Positions 1 through 29,781 of a DNA stretch of 64,000 nt are shown piece by piece; the first letter of the stretch is position 1; every line of letters begins with the position of its first letter. A model generated the notes under the pieces. That model worked only from the letters and a program-made list of their open reading frames with translations. It ran no database searches and was not told the DNA's origin. The position numbers and the translations under genes were made by a program. Source of the stretch: Cercis canadensis (lineage: Eukaryota; Streptophyta; Magnoliopsida; Fabales; Fabaceae); assembly GCA_003255065.1 (NCBI GenBank), contig QAOA01004631.1:5799-69798 (forward strand), given 5' to 3'.

Positions 1-3000
1 AGTAAGAGTATTGTCCTTTATCTTTCACTGGAGAGTGTAGTTTTTTTAGCAAACAACTTCTTTTGCCACGTTAATTTAATTGTCATGCATATTCCTGATT
101 AATTATATTGTAATGAAAATTTTCATAATCGTTTTGATTGTGAATCTGACTATTTGATCCAAGACTGTTTCATCTAGATTGATATTTTATTGATTGGTAG
201 ATCTTGATAAACATGGGTGCTTATGTTTGTGGTTGCCTAATGATATATAAAGGTTTTCTGATGATCATACTCACCATTTTCTTCATCTCTCTATTGGGTT
301 TCTAATTTGAGTATACACTCTAGCCGTGCACTTAAGTTGGTTCTCATTCATATATATGTTACTGGAGATCATAAATTTTAATTGTCGGAGCTAAAATTCC
401 TATTTGATTGATTGATAGATTGTGTTTGTTATGTGACCAGAAGGCACTATGATTTCGCAAATCAAGATTCAGAAGTTGCAGACCATATTTCTATCCAACT
501 TGCTGATGCTGGGTCCTTTGCAACTTCTTCTATTCGCCTCTCACTTTCAGATGCACGAGCTGCTTGGAGAACACGTATTATGTCAAATGAAGGTTTTTAA
601 CCACTTTCTTGCCCATGCAGCATCGTTAAATAATTTTTGCATCAGCTGGCAGATGTAAACTGGGATGATCTAATATGCATTCTAGTGGACCTATTAAAGA
701 TAATGGTGTTACTATTGCTCCTTGTCAAAATGAACAATGATTCTTTTTTGTTTTTCTGCCAACCATCTATGGTTCTAACCCCCGAAGTATGTGAAAATTC
801 TAAGGGGTACATTGCCTTCTGTAAAACTAAATTTTTTGAAACCCGCGTCATCTTGAATCATAAATGACATGCAATATAAATGATGATTATCTGCACATAA
901 GGAAGTATAATCGGCAAACATTATATCTTTAAAAGTCATAGTCATCTATTATTGATCAGTTATTTAACTTAGGGTAGGGGAATTGGATGGTCTAGCATGT
1001 TCTTTTGTCTGTGTCTTTAAGGAGTTAATTCCAAAATTATTTACATATTTGAGCTCATGCAACTTCTCTTGAGGTTGACCAGATCCTTTCTCATCATTGA
1101 ACAGGTTCAAGAACTTACCCTGGGCCGTATCTCGTGGTTAACATTTCTAGTAAAACAGAGGTATCTGTATTCATTATCGCTCTGTTTCTCAATTCCATCT
1201 ATTCACAGAGATGATAATCTGATCTTATCTTGTCCATAACCCTTAATGATTTTATGTTTATTTTATTGTTCATAGGACGGTTTGTCAGTTGTGGTTTCTC
1301 CTTTGATTAGAATACATAATGAAACTGGATTTTCAATGGAACTACAATTCCAGCGACCTCAACCAAAGGAAGATGAGTTTGCATCTGTGTCCTTGAAACC
1401 AGGGGATTCTATTGATGATTCAATGGCAATGTTTGACGCTATAAAGTTTTCTGGGGGAGTAAAGAGGGCTTTAATGTCTATAAGTGTTGGTATGCACTGT
1501 CACCTTCGCATGCTCTTATCAATTGCTATTCCTTTTCACACAGATTTTGGTTTCTCTACTATCACACACGTGTGCACGGCACACAAACATATGAGAAGTT
1601 TTCGTATTACATGTGGAAGATCATTTTACCAGTAACTTGAATCACTGTGTTTTACTCTGAAAGATGAAGCCCATTGTTTCCTGAGATTGATGTGGCTAAT
1701 GATTAATTTCAGGTAACTTCTTACTTTCATTTAGACCTGAAATGACAGAGGACTTGATAAATTCTAGAAGTTCTCTCTCAGCAGAATGGTCAGATTATAT
1801 TAAAGGTGGAAAGTCTGTTCGTCTCTCTGGAATATTTGATAAATTAAACTACAGAGTTCGCAAGGCATTACTTGTGAAATCGGTTAAATGTTCCTTTAGC
1901 TCAGCACATTGCATCCTCAAATCTGAGGATGTCCCTGTTGCCAATATGCATTTTCTGATTCAGACAATTAGCAGAGATGTCCCTGTTGCATCACCTGAAA
2001 AGTCTGAAGTCGTGTTTACAAATGAAAATGCACCAGTTTCATTGCAAGAGCAGAAAGAAATATACCTTCTTCCAACAGTACGGATGACCAACTTATTGCA
2101 CTCTGAGATTGATGTCCTTTTAAGTGAAACAGGTAAGAAACTGAATGTTTAAAGGTTGTATTTCTTTTAACACTGATTTAACTAATTAATTTTATCATGG
2201 TGAAGATACCTCCAACCCGATTGGATATGACAGTATTGGGAAGCAGGCAAAGATATCAAGTGGCTGTACAGTTGACTTTTATGCCAATCCTGCAGTCATA
2301 TACTTCACTGTTGCTTTAACTGCTTTTAATTCAAGTTCCAAGCCTGTGAATAGTGGTGATTGTGTGAAGAAGTTATTGAAGCAGAAAAATGATGTCCGAC
2401 ATCTGGATATTAATTTGGACTTTGGTGGTGGAAATTTTTTCGCAATCTTGAGATTGTACCGTGGGAACAGGGGCATGCTAGAGGTTGTTATGATAGTCTC
2501 TGCATATTTCTTTTACTTGACAGTGGTCTGATGGTTAGAGTAGAATTTGGTTTCCAGTTATGCTTTTTTATTATTCATTAGTTGATTGATGGTCTAAAAT
2601 ATTGTGACTATGTGGAGCTGCTTGCAGGCTGTTGTTTTTACATCATATGCCATGAAGAATGATACAGATTTTCCAGTTTATGTTCTTGCAACTAAAAGGA
2701 GGCCTCTGTCCAGGTGATTCCTACACTTCTGGACAGTTAATAGGCAATTTAAGCTTCTGGTCTTTGTCCATTTGTTATATGCTTGATGGCTCTCCATATG
2801 CAGGAGTGAATTAGACAATTTAAATTCAAGCATTCCTTTGGAGCTAGGCTTGTGTTTGCCTCCAAAATCTACCAGATCATGGTTCTTGAAGTAAGATGAT
2901 TTATTTTCAGTTACTCGATGCTATTAATATGCCAATTTTTTGTTTTCCTGTAACAGTACCTAAACTTGCTTTGAGTAGTTGATTATTTCGTATTTTATTT

Positions 3001-3994
3001 TCTTATGTCATCTGATTCTTATCTACCCCCGTTTTTCCAGATCCAAAAAAGTGCAACTTAAATTACTGGAAGACCATATATCTGAGACACTGCTAGACTT
3101 GGATACTTTATCAGGCCTTACAGAATTAAGCTTTGGTAAAGAGGAAGGGTGTGGGATCAAATCTATAATAAAGCTTGGGCTGTCTACTGGTCGTTCTTCT
3201 GGAGAAATTATTGTGCCATCACAGATGGTGACTTTGGTACCACGATATGTTATTTCTAATGAGTCTGAAGAATGTATCACTGTCCGCCAATGCTATTTAC
3301 AGGTTTGCTCTCAGTACATGCTATTTGAGTGTGTACTTTTTTATTTTTAATTACATGTATAAGTAATATAGTTCTCTGTGAAGGATGACATAGCAGGCAC
3401 TATCTCAATTAACAGTAAACAGCAAACAACACTGCAGTTGAAGGAAGGATTTAGCAAGAAAAGAGAGTTCAGTTTATTTGAGCATTTTATCAGAAAGCAC
3501 AGAAGCTCCAGTGATAATTCTTTGTTATATATTCAAATCCAAACAAATGAGCCTGAATTGGGATGGTCAGGACCAGTATGCATAGCTTCACTAGGACGTT
3601 TTTTCCTGAAATTCAGAAAACAAACTAATCAAGTTACAGTACCAGATGGCAACATGGCAAAATTTGCAGCTGTTCATGTTGTAGAAGAAGGCTCTACTCT
3701 TGTTTTGCATTTCTATAAACCACCAAATATGAGTCTACCATATCGAATTGAGAATTGTTTGCATGGTCTATCAATAACTTACTATCAGAAGGTTTTTTTT
3801 TTTTTTTTCTTTTCTTTTCTTTTTGGGTGCCCTTCTACTCAACTGGTTACTAATTTTGACATGTTTTTTTCCCCACTATAATTTGAGAAATTTTCAGGGT
3901 TCTTTAGAACCAGAGGTTCTTGGATCCGCATGCAGCGCTGATTATGTCTGGGATGATATTACTCTTCCACATAGACTGGCTGTCCGCATTAATG
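1..3994 (+). CDS. VPS13: VPS13-type lipid-transfer protein, partial (ten internal exons, both ends missing)
   Basis: VPS13 proteins are very large bridge-like proteins that move lipids between membranes at contact sites; plants have several, including SHRUBBY. Exons I can join in frame with GT-AG borders: 441-592, 1105-1160, 1276-1489, 1713-2132, 2206-2483, 2628-2713, 2804-2890, 3041-3302, 3384-3791 and 3898-3994, about 686 codons without a stop. Recognisable stretches include VVVSPLIRIHNETGFSMELQ, LPTVRMTNLLHSEIDVLL, LVPRYVISNESEECITVRQC and SADYVWDDITLPHRLAVRIN, as in the SHR-binding (SHR-BD) region of the family. The 5' part lies left of the window. The 3' part should follow 3994, but a Copia element starts at 4120 and no later VPS13 exon is visible on either strand. 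The exons show no decay, so this is either a gene recently cut by a rearrangement or an assembly break. The family call is firm; which plant paralogue it is stays open. Confidence 0.85.
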
Positions 3995-4119
3995 GTGCCC
4001 ATTCTTTTTACTTTATTCCCATTAATACTGGAATGGTGTTTAAGTTTTTCCCCATGTTATGTTTGCATTATTCTGATGTTATTGTTGAGACCTGCCCTTC
4101 TGTTCGTGTTGGTGGTTCT

Positions 4120-4299
4120 TGTTATTTCTGGTAAAAAGTATGTATTTCATTCATAGGACCATCATATATATACATAGGCTAGCCCCTATAATCAAGCTAT
4201 CTAATTCCTATAATTACGCTTCCTATAATTAAGCTATATTACCATATTTACATCCTGTAACAGCTATCTAGAATCTTTCCATATTTACATTCTATAACA
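4120..4299 (-). repeat. Copia LTR of copy A
   Basis: 180 bp, beginning TGTTATTTCTGG and ending CATTCTATAACA on the plus strand. Nearly identical to the LTRs at 13630, 39280, 53266 and 58203. It has the TG...CA ends typical of LTRs. Confidence 0.92.
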
Positions 4300-6474
4300 C
4301 TCCCCCTCAAGGTGGAGCATAGATGTTAATCATGCCCATCTTGTTACAAATGTAATCAATGCGGGCTCCATTCAAGGCTTTTGTAAAGATGTCTCCCAAC
4401 TGGTCTTCTGTTGGTACATATCCTGTACTAATGAGCTTCTCTTCAATCTTTTCACGAACAAAGTGACAGTCGATCTCAATATGTTTAGTGCGTTCGTGAA
4501 ACACAGGATTTGATGCAATGTGAAGAGCAGCTTGGTTGTCACACCATAGCTTTGCTGGTAGTGAGAGCTCAAAGCCAACTTCTTTCAATAGTTGGTATAT
4601 CCATACAATCTCACATACTGAGTTTGCCATAGATCTGTACTCTGATTCTGCAGTAGATCGGGAGACTACATTTTGCTTCTTCCTCTTCCATGAAACCAGG
4701 TTCCCTCCCACAAAGACACAATAGCCAGTAGTGGATCTCCTATCATCCTTGCACCCTGCATAGTCTGCATCAGAATAGGCCTCAATCATGCCAGAGAAAC
4801 ATTCTACCTTAGTGTGTCCATGATGCCCATAAAATAATCCACGTCCTGGAGCTCCTTTCAAGTAACAAAGAATTTGTTCTAGGAGCGCCCAATGGTTAAC
4901 TGTCGGAGAGGACATAAAGCGGCTGACAACACTGACCGAATACGCAATGTCGGGACGAGTCACTGTAAGATAATTCAACTTCCCCACAAGTCTCCTATAC
5001 CTCTCAGGATCATGAAATGGTTCACCATCATCCTTTGCAGGCTGTATGTTAGGAGTCATTGGGGTACTACATGGCTTAGCCCCTACTTTTCCTGTTTCTT
5101 TCAGCAAGTCAAGAACATACTTCCTTTGGGACAAGAAGATCCCCTTCTTGTTTCTCATGACTTCGACCCCTAGAAAGTATTTCAAAGGTCCCAAATCCTT
5201 TGTCTGAAAATGGGAGTGCAAGAAGGTCTTGAGACCAGATATNAAGGTGACATCCGGGGAAACAAGATATCGTTTGAGTTCAGGAGAGAAACAACGGAAA
5301 CCTTTTTGCAAACGGGAATAACCCAAAAAGACACATTTGAGGGATTTTGCATGTAACTTATCTTTACCTGGAGTGAGATCATGAACAAAACATGTGCAAC
5401 CGAAGACACGAAGAGAAAGAGAGTAGAGTGGCGCGTGTGGGCGCGTGCGGCTGCGGCTGACGGCGGGTCTCCGGGGAATGGCCGGTCGGGGGGTGCTGAG
5501 GTTGACTGCGGGGTCAGAATTGGGATTATCGAGTCCTAGGGTGNAATCAGTACCATAAGTCTAAGCATATCCTTTCGCAACGAGACGGGCTTTCAGGCGG
5601 GCCACAGAACCATCAGGATTGACTTTAACTGTAAATACTCACTTGCACCTAATAGCTTTATTGCCGATAGGTAAATCCATTAATGTCCAAGTGCCATTAT
5701 GATCAAGAGCATTTATCTCTTCTATCATGGCACCACGCCACCCAGGATGGGCTAAAGCTTCACGAACTGTTTTAGGAATGGATACAGAGTCTAGTTTGAC
5801 CAAAAAAGAATGAGAAGAAGAAGACAAGTGATCGTAGGAAACAATTGAAGCAATAGGATAAGTACATTGACGTTTACCTAACGTTTACCTTTTCGAAGAG
5901 CAATGGGAAGGTCAGAAGTAGGAGCATTGGAGGCCGGATCTGGCGACGAAGCAGATGGTGAAGGACATGAATCTGAACCGGCATTTGGAGGTTGCCGTCG
6001 AGTGTAAACATGGACAATAGGGGGCCGAGTAGACTCTGGAGGAGGTGCATGAGGATCTGTAGGAGGTGCAGGAGTATCTGTAGGAGGTGCAGGATAAGGA
6101 ACAGTATAAACCAACAAATCATCATCCTCCCCCTGACTATGGGAAGGGGAGGAATGAGAGAAGAAAGGAATGTCTTCTTGGAAGGTGACATCGGGAGAGA
6201 CAAGGTAACGATGAAGAGTGGGAGAGAAACACCGATAACCTTTTTGGAGACGAGAATAACCAAGGAAGACACATTTAAGGGACTTAGGGTCTAACTTAGT
6301 GACTTGGGGCCGGGTATCGCGAACAAAGCAGGTACTGCCAAACATGCGGGGGGCAATAGGGAACACAGGTTTAGATGGAAAAAGAACAGAATAGGGAATT
6401 GCCCCATTGAGAACTGAAGATGGCATGCGATTAATTAAAAAACAAGCTGTAGAGACAGCATCCGCCCAAAAAGG
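4120..6474 (-). mobile_element. Copia element, copy A: 3' LTR plus truncated, mosaic pol
   Basis: Runs on the minus strand. The 3' LTR is 4120-4299 and is followed by the polypurine tract. 4300-5242 encodes the C-terminal reverse transcriptase and RNase H parts ([37 protein letters not shown]). 5244-5543 lies between two N bases and does not match the other copies: it encodes part of a different Copia integrase C-terminus (CVFLGYSRLQKGFRCF) and then GC-rich DNA. 5545-6474 returns to the same family (integrase C-terminus and start of reverse transcriptase). Matching stops at 6474, so most of integrase, gag and the 5' LTR are missing. No matching target duplication is seen for the bases GTTCT before 4120. 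The copy is not functional. It sits directly behind the last visible VPS13 exon. Confidence 0.9.
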
Positions 6475-9400
6475 ATCGGTGAGGCCCACGCCGTCTAGCA
6501 GCTTTTTTAAAAAAAAAATTTCAATTTTTCTAAAACTATAATATTCTGGTATGTAATTTTCACCCTATTACATATAAGTAAATAAGTCTAAAAACACTAA
6601 TTATTAAGTCAAAGTGCTACTTATCAATTTTAGAATTAAAATTGTAAGAATCGGAATTGTTATCGCATATTCGTCTTTCGCTGATGGAATTTGGCAAGTC
6701 TGATAACGAAGAGGTAGAAAATGGTGAAAATTGCGAGAAATCAGAGAAACAAGTGGACACCCAAGTTCAAGCCACAACTCCTTGAGGAAATGAAGACGCC
6801 CCAGAAACCCAACAACAAAACCAGTGAGAAAGTTGGTTACTTTCTCCCTTTTAGTCTATCGTAGATTTAAGAAAGAGGAGTGATAGAATCCATTTGGCTC
6901 TGTTTCTCTTTATTTCCTCTTCTTCTTTTCGCTCATTTTCTCCCTGTTTTCTGGGTTTTGGATCTTCATTGGTCTCATGTGACGGAAGTGTAAATTTAAG
7001 CTGAGATGATTTAGAATTGAGGGAGTTTCCTTTCAATCTAAGGATAGCCAGATTTTACAATATACATAAATGTCATTCGTCTTTTCTTTTTGACTTTTTA
7101 AATTGGGTTCGCGTACGTCGTTACTGTCTTCAATTCCTCTTCTCGATCTGCTCCCTTTCTCGTCTCTATGTCTCTTTCTCCCTCTGTTCTTTCTGCTATC
7201 GTTCTCTCTCTCTCTCACCTTTCGTTCTGTCACTCAATTTTTCTTAGTTCATCCATTGTCATCCTTTTTTTTTTTAATTGAATCCGTAAAAGAGATTTCA
7301 CTTGGGTTGATGGGCTGAATAAAAGAATTGGGCTGCTTAATGTATTTTTTGTTTTGGGTTAAATGTAAATAAAGTAATTCTATAAAAAAAAAAAATAAGT
7401 TTGTATGGGTTAAATTAGTAAGAGATTAAGAGTCCAAAGAATTAATAGAGATTATTATTTTTTATGGTATATATATTATTAGATGCATTAGAGCCACACT
7501 CGCACTGATAAATTTTTATAAATTGATGGTTTGAAGCATCTGCACGCAAATTATATGATCTAGGTACCGATTACCATAATCCATTAAAACAACTACTAAT
7601 TTGGCCGCTAACAAAATAACTAGTTTATTTTACTTTTGTGGCATGTATTTGATCAGTCCACATTAGTAATGAAAGGATAAATTAACCTAGTACTGATTAT
7701 AATTTATTTTTTGCTAATTAGTAATAATTATAATAAATTTATTCGAGCTAGTTAATGTTCTGAATCTTGGCACTAGCACCTAAGAGAATTTTTCACCAAA
7801 GCAATGTGAATGCATGCCCTTATAAGGTCTCTCAAGAAGAGACTGAATTTTAGTAAGTGAAAGTTAGAGTTTAATGTCATATTTTAACCGAGAAAAATGA
7901 AAGAACTGCATTATCTTACTAAAGAAAGACTTTAAGTAGGCACCTTACAATTTCTAATTTCTCTAAGCTTATTCCACCAGCATGAAAAATAGTTCAATTT
8001 GCAAAAACTTCAAAGTAACACTATGGTATTAGTGACATTGACATTAGTTATTGTGATAAAATTAAGAATTTTTACACCTAAGTGCTTTGATTTAAGAACT
8101 ATGTAGCATTTATTTTGGTTTTAAAAATCAATATCTAATGTAATTTAATAATACACCGACAATGGGCACAATTTAAAAGTCATGTGACTAATTTAATCAC
8201 TATGCCCAATTTAACTAGACATTTTCACACTTTAATACCCTTATTTAATCATTATCTGACATAATGTAGTCATATAATTAACTTCATTTCATTTGAACTT
8301 AACTATTGTCAAAATGAAAAAGGAAAATACCATTTTAATTTTATATAATTGTATTTAGTCACATTTAGACTTGATTAGTGTTAGTTGGAGAGAAAAAAAG
8401 TATAAATTCATACAATTTAATTTCAGTTGAACTTAATTAGTATAAAATTAAAATTAAGTTCAATTGAACTTAATTAGTGTAAAATAATAAAAAAAAAGAC
8501 CCAATTTTATTACACTTGATTGGCATCAAATTGAAAAAGGCCCAAACCAATTTACCACTTGACATAGAAGTTTAAACATTATTCTTTAATTATGTTTGGT
8601 ATACTTTAGTAATTTGAGGAGATGAATAGAGAAAAGAGGGAGGAGAATTTGAGGATATGGGAATTAGTAAAGGGGATCTAAAATATTTCCCGCTCTATTA
8701 CTCCCCTAAATAGTTTCCCTCAATTTATTTTTGCAACCAAACATATTTAAAACAAAAGAAATTTTACTCCTTTTACTCCAACTATCATATATACCCATAG
8801 TGTAACTTTCAAATAATTTTAGTATGTCACGTATTATAGTAGTATACAAGTTAAATCATAGTGTAAATTTTAAGGCATACAAAAAAAAAAAGATATTGTA
8901 ACTTTTAAGTGCTTTTTTTATGTCACATAATCACTTATTAATGCACTAGCACAAGAAAAATCACAAATAATTATAGCACACATAGACTAATCTACATGTG
9001 TAATATTCACTAATTAATGAAACTAGCATAAGAGCTCTTACTTTAAACTAGTATACTAGTTATTTTATGAATCTCGGATCATAGATGTTATATATATAGT
9101 TATCTACTAATATATGTCTCATAGTCTCTTATAATATATATATTTCTAGTATCATATTTTAAATACTATGTGGTTATAAATGTAATTACTCAAGTAAAAT
9201 AAAGAAGGCACATTAATAAAATTTTTAGCATAGTCCTCATATACTAATTAATACTACACCTACATAAAATCATGCACATTTCAGTACCATAGTTTGAATT
9301 TTATTTTTTTTTATTTGACACTAATCAAATTTAATTGAAAAGTATCCTTATTATAACATTGTAAGAGAAATTGAAATTGTTATCAACAATGTTACTCACA

Positions 9401-10072
9401 TTTTCTTTTACAAAGCATTCATCCTATCTTAATTTTTTTTTTTTGATTGGCATCCCATCTTAATTTTTAATTGAAGTTATTAGTAATAAATTCAAAGAGA
9501 AAAAAAATTTAATTTAACATTTTTAAAAAAGTTTACTTTATTGCAATTCAATTTCTATAATGTCACATAGTGATTGAATGGATTAAGGTAGATTTGTAAT
9601 TAGTGAATTTTTTTTTGTGGGGCATTATTTTATAATTATCATAACTTTATTGATAATAACAGAATTTTAACATAATTATGTGTAATATTTATAATAAACT
9701 AAATTATCAATTATACAAAAGTTATTGACATCACTTACTGTTAAAACGTGTCATTGTCAATTATTGCATTTCAACGACAAATTGTATTTTAGTCATTTCT
9801 ATATAAGAGTTATATTAAAATAAATGAGAAACAACTTTGTTGTTGCATTTTGCTCAGTCAGTATGTTTTCATGCTATCCCAAAATACAGTACAAAAAGAA
9901 AATAAAATTAGGGGGCTGGCCTGCAGCTCGTGGAGGGCCGTGCCGGGCTAGCAATATGCTGGCCCGTGGCCCAACCGGCCCTTTTCCCAGTTTTAAAGTT
10001 AGCTATGGGAGCTCCACAATCGTTGATAACACCAGCTGGATTATCGGATGCTTGACATGCAAAATTAACAGA
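6475..10072. other. AT-rich intergenic stretch without a recognisable gene
   Basis: Between the end of Copia copy A and the SEC6 promoter I find no conserved protein and no VPS13 exon. It contains a pyrimidine-rich stretch near 7100-7270 with CT runs, long A and T runs, a perfect 24-bp palindrome centred on TTCAATTGAA at 8452-8475, and an isolated GC-rich patch at about 9911-9990 in otherwise AT-rich DNA. A 33-codon open frame at 6684-6785 has no recognisable features. Confidence 0.6.
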
Positions 10073-10092
10073 AATGTGCACCGGTGCACATT
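10073..10092. promoter_or_regulatory. Perfect 20-bp palindrome upstream of SEC6
   Basis: AATGTGCACCGGTGCACATT is its own reverse complement over all 20 bases and lies 151 bp before the SEC6 start codon. It is flanked by a direct repeat: TTGACATGCA on the left (10053-10062) and TTGACGTGCA on the right (from 10097). Both contain the TTGAC core of plant W-boxes and the right one also has an ACGT core. The arrangement suggests a dyad binding site for a dimeric factor. That role is inference. Confidence 0.45.
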
Positions 10093-10243
10093 ATGGTTGA
10101 CGTGCATTCTAGCCTTGGACATTTCACATTTGTTCGAAGAAATTTGAGCTGAATTTGAGTTCAATTCATTTTGGGTGCTGAGCATATATAATTATTTGTG
10201 AATCCTTGGAAGTGAGAAATTTCTGTATAGTTGTTTGTACAAA

Positions 10244-27516
<17,273 letters not shown>

Positions 27517-27909
27517 AAAATACAATGCCCCATTTACTTTAATTTTCGTTTTTAATTATTTGTATTTGCTCAGAAGTTAAAGATGTTATGCTGTCAAGCG
27601 TGAAGTTTTTTAGAAATTCTCATTTATGTAACCATTACTTCTTAATGTTTGCAATTTATCTCAAGCTCAGCAACCATTCTCGGTTTCACTTTCCACAAAA
27701 AGTATCTTCAATATGAAAAAAATACTATATCTTCAATGAAAATATACACTGAACAGATTCGGTGGTTTGGATATGCAGTAGATGTGTGTGTCAACATAGT
27801 TGAGATTTGGGAGAATTAGGGAAAAAGATAAGAAACATTTATTACAAAAACAGATATATGACCATTAAAACTGAAACAGTGACAATTGATTATTATGTTT
27901 ATTTCTATT
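27517..27909. other. SEC6 3' flank
   Basis: AT-rich 3' untranslated and downstream sequence after the SEC6 stop codon. Several AATAAA-like and AATGAAAAT-like stretches occur, but I cannot fix the polyadenylation site. No other feature is visible. Confidence 0.5.
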
Positions 27910-28140
27910 TCTGAAAGAGATTTTTCTTATCTTTCTTTTTTTTTGGGTAATCCTCAGATTTCTATCTTTTGTTCAAAGCAGCTGCTTTTATTTGCAGCAG
28001 AACCTAGAAGTCACATATGGATCTTCTGAAAGAGATTTTTCTTATCTTTCTTTTTTTTTTGGGTAATCCTCAGATTTCTACCTTTTGTTCAAAGCAGCTG
28101 CTTTTATTTGCAGTAGAACCTAGAAGTCACATATGGATCT
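27910..28140. repeat. Tandem duplication of a 115-bp unit
   Basis: Unit 1 is 27910-28024 and unit 2 is 28025-28140. Both start TCTGAAAGAGATTTTTC and end CACATATGGATCT. They differ by one extra T in the T run and about two substitutions (TCTATC/TCTACC and GCAGCAG/GCAGTAG). The near identity points to a recent event downstream of SEC6. Confidence 0.92.
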
Positions 28141-29352
28141 TGCTAGTTTGAGGGTCCAGTGGTTGTATTCAAACCATCATTGGAAATCATAATTTGGGCC
28201 AAATAGAAATGGGATTGTTGTATCCCATTGAACCCTCTGAAAGCACAAACTAAGAAATACGTTTAGTTATATTAGTCCTCACTTGTAGGGAAATCCCCAA
28301 AAGAAATTGCTTTTTATATTTTAACCCATTTCCCCGGCTTGCTTTTGGTTCTGGAAAATGGTTTTGGTTCTCTAATGGTTTAGCATATGGTTTTAGATGG
28401 ATAATGTATGAAAAATGATGTGGTTATTTTATCAGCATAACTATCAAAACCATTTATTGTTATTATTTTTTGGTAGAAAACTATCTACTTTGATGACAAA
28501 GGTTGTGTTCAAATTTGAAATGCCTAAACCAAGAACTCCAGAGCAAAGAAAAATCGAAAAGGGAGGATTACCAAAACAGAAACGTAACAAACATTTTTTT
28601 TTTAAAAAAAAAGAAAACAGAAAAAATGAAAAATAATGTGTAAAGAAACAAAACAAAAAAAGCACAAATCTCAAGATCCTACGCTTGAGTGCGCCCCCTA
28701 GCATGCATACATGTCCATTTCTCTATCTATCCATACCAATTACCAAGTACCAACATAGAAATTGAATAATAATAAAAACTAATGGACATGACTCTATATA
28801 TTGAATAATAATAAAATTAATCGACATAATTTGATGCATTCTACTTAGTATCATAAATAGAAAACTGTAACCCAATTCAGATGATCGGTTTTGTGCAAAA
28901 TTAGAACGAGCCAAACCAATTAAATTGGCTTGAAGAGATTTTTCTCATCCGTATCTGAGAGAGAAGATAGTAATTGCCAAAAGGTTGCATTAGCATGCTG
29001 CATGCATAAGCAAATGCATGAATTTGGGCATCATGCCCCTCCAATCATGTCATTAGCGAGGAAAATGAGGAAGAGAAGCAGAACAAAACAGCCACTAGAG
29101 AAACAAATCAATATTGACTCTCCCATATTATATTCCATGATAGCCATGCTTCTCACCTGCCCCACTCTTACTAGTATTAAATCAAAACTAAAATGTCGTT
29201 TTGCACCAATATTCATTGTTCCATATGTTTAGTGGGATTCAGAATATAATTTTACCCATTAAAATTTGCCTACTCAATCATCTTATTGGTTATATATTAG
29301 CAAACCCATCACTTAGCTGTCTCAGGCAGCATAAGTTTTCAAGAACAACCCC
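28141..29352. other. Intergenic stretch upstream of the ERF gene
   Basis: AT-rich, with a pair of short repeats containing TTGAATAATAATAAAA (near 28760 and 28800) and A-rich runs near 28590-28660. A possible TATA box, TATATATTA, is at 29291-29299, about 55 bp before the ERF start codon. No protein-coding feature is supported. Confidence 0.45.
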
Positions 29353-29781
29353 ATGGAAAAAATACTTCCCCCATTGATTTTCAAAAACCCCATTAGAAGA
29401 ACCTCCAGGCGATCTTCAAAGTATCTTGGGGTCAGGAGAAGGCCATGGGGAAGATATGCTGCTGAGATTAGGAATCCATATACCAAAGAAAGACACTGGC
29501 TAGGCACATTTGACACTGCTGAAGAGGCTGCCATAGCTTATGATCTTTCATCCATTAACATTTGTGGCATTGAGAAAGCTCGTACAAATTTCTATTACCC
29601 TTTTATATCCTTACCACCTCCTCCTCCTCCACTGCCGCCGCCGCCACAACCTATGCCAGAGTTGGAAGCAAGCGATGGAGTTTTTGCAGAGATGAATGCT
29701 GTTGATGATGGAGATCATGAATCTTTGGTTATTGCTTCCATCTTACAAAGCTTTTGTTATTCTGGTAACTGTTCTTTCTAA
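29353..29781 (+). CDS. AP2/ERF transcription factor, LEAFY PETIOLE-like, single exon (142 aa)
   Basis: A nuclear DNA-binding protein of the ERF family, which binds GCC-box type promoter elements through one AP2 domain. The AP2 domain is at residues 24-81: [19 protein letters not shown], then [19 protein letters not shown], then ARTNF. A proline run (residues 88-100) and an acidic tail (about 103-125, a possible activation region) follow. The domain is closest to the LEP/ERF086-088 group, whose members are around 200 aa, so this protein is short. Two features are odd: the aspartate usual after AAEIR in ERFs is asparagine (IRNP), and the helix motif usually written AYDxAAxxxRG reads [11 protein letters not shown]. 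The start context is CCCCATGG. It may be a diverged paralogue with altered DNA binding; that is inference. The frame is intact. Confidence 0.85.
   Translation: MEKILPPLIFKNPIRRTSRRSSKYLGVRRRPWGRYAAEIRNPYTKERHWLGTFDTAEEAAIAYDLSSINICGIEKARTNFYYPFISLPPPPPPLPPPPQPMPELEASDGVFAEMNAVDDGDHESLVIASILQSFCYSGNCSF

Noticed and set aside
4892-5173. 93-codon plus-strand frame, repeated at 54039-54320
   Set aside because: Antisense shadow of the Copia pol gene; its conservation is explained by the repeat.
6684-6785. 33-codon acidic frame near Copia copy A
   Set aside because: Too short and without any recognised feature or neighbouring exon.
7017-7318. Plus-strand frames rich in Ser, Leu and Phe
   Set aside because: Result of a pyrimidine-rich tract; no conserved protein.
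8452-8475. 24-bp perfect palindrome as a regulatory site
   Set aside because: Made of AT-rich sequence with similar partial copies nearby; likely by-product of local repeats.
9911-9990. GC-rich patch as a CpG island or promoter
   Set aside because: Only about 80 bp, no clear start site, and it resembles repeat DNA; not enough to call.
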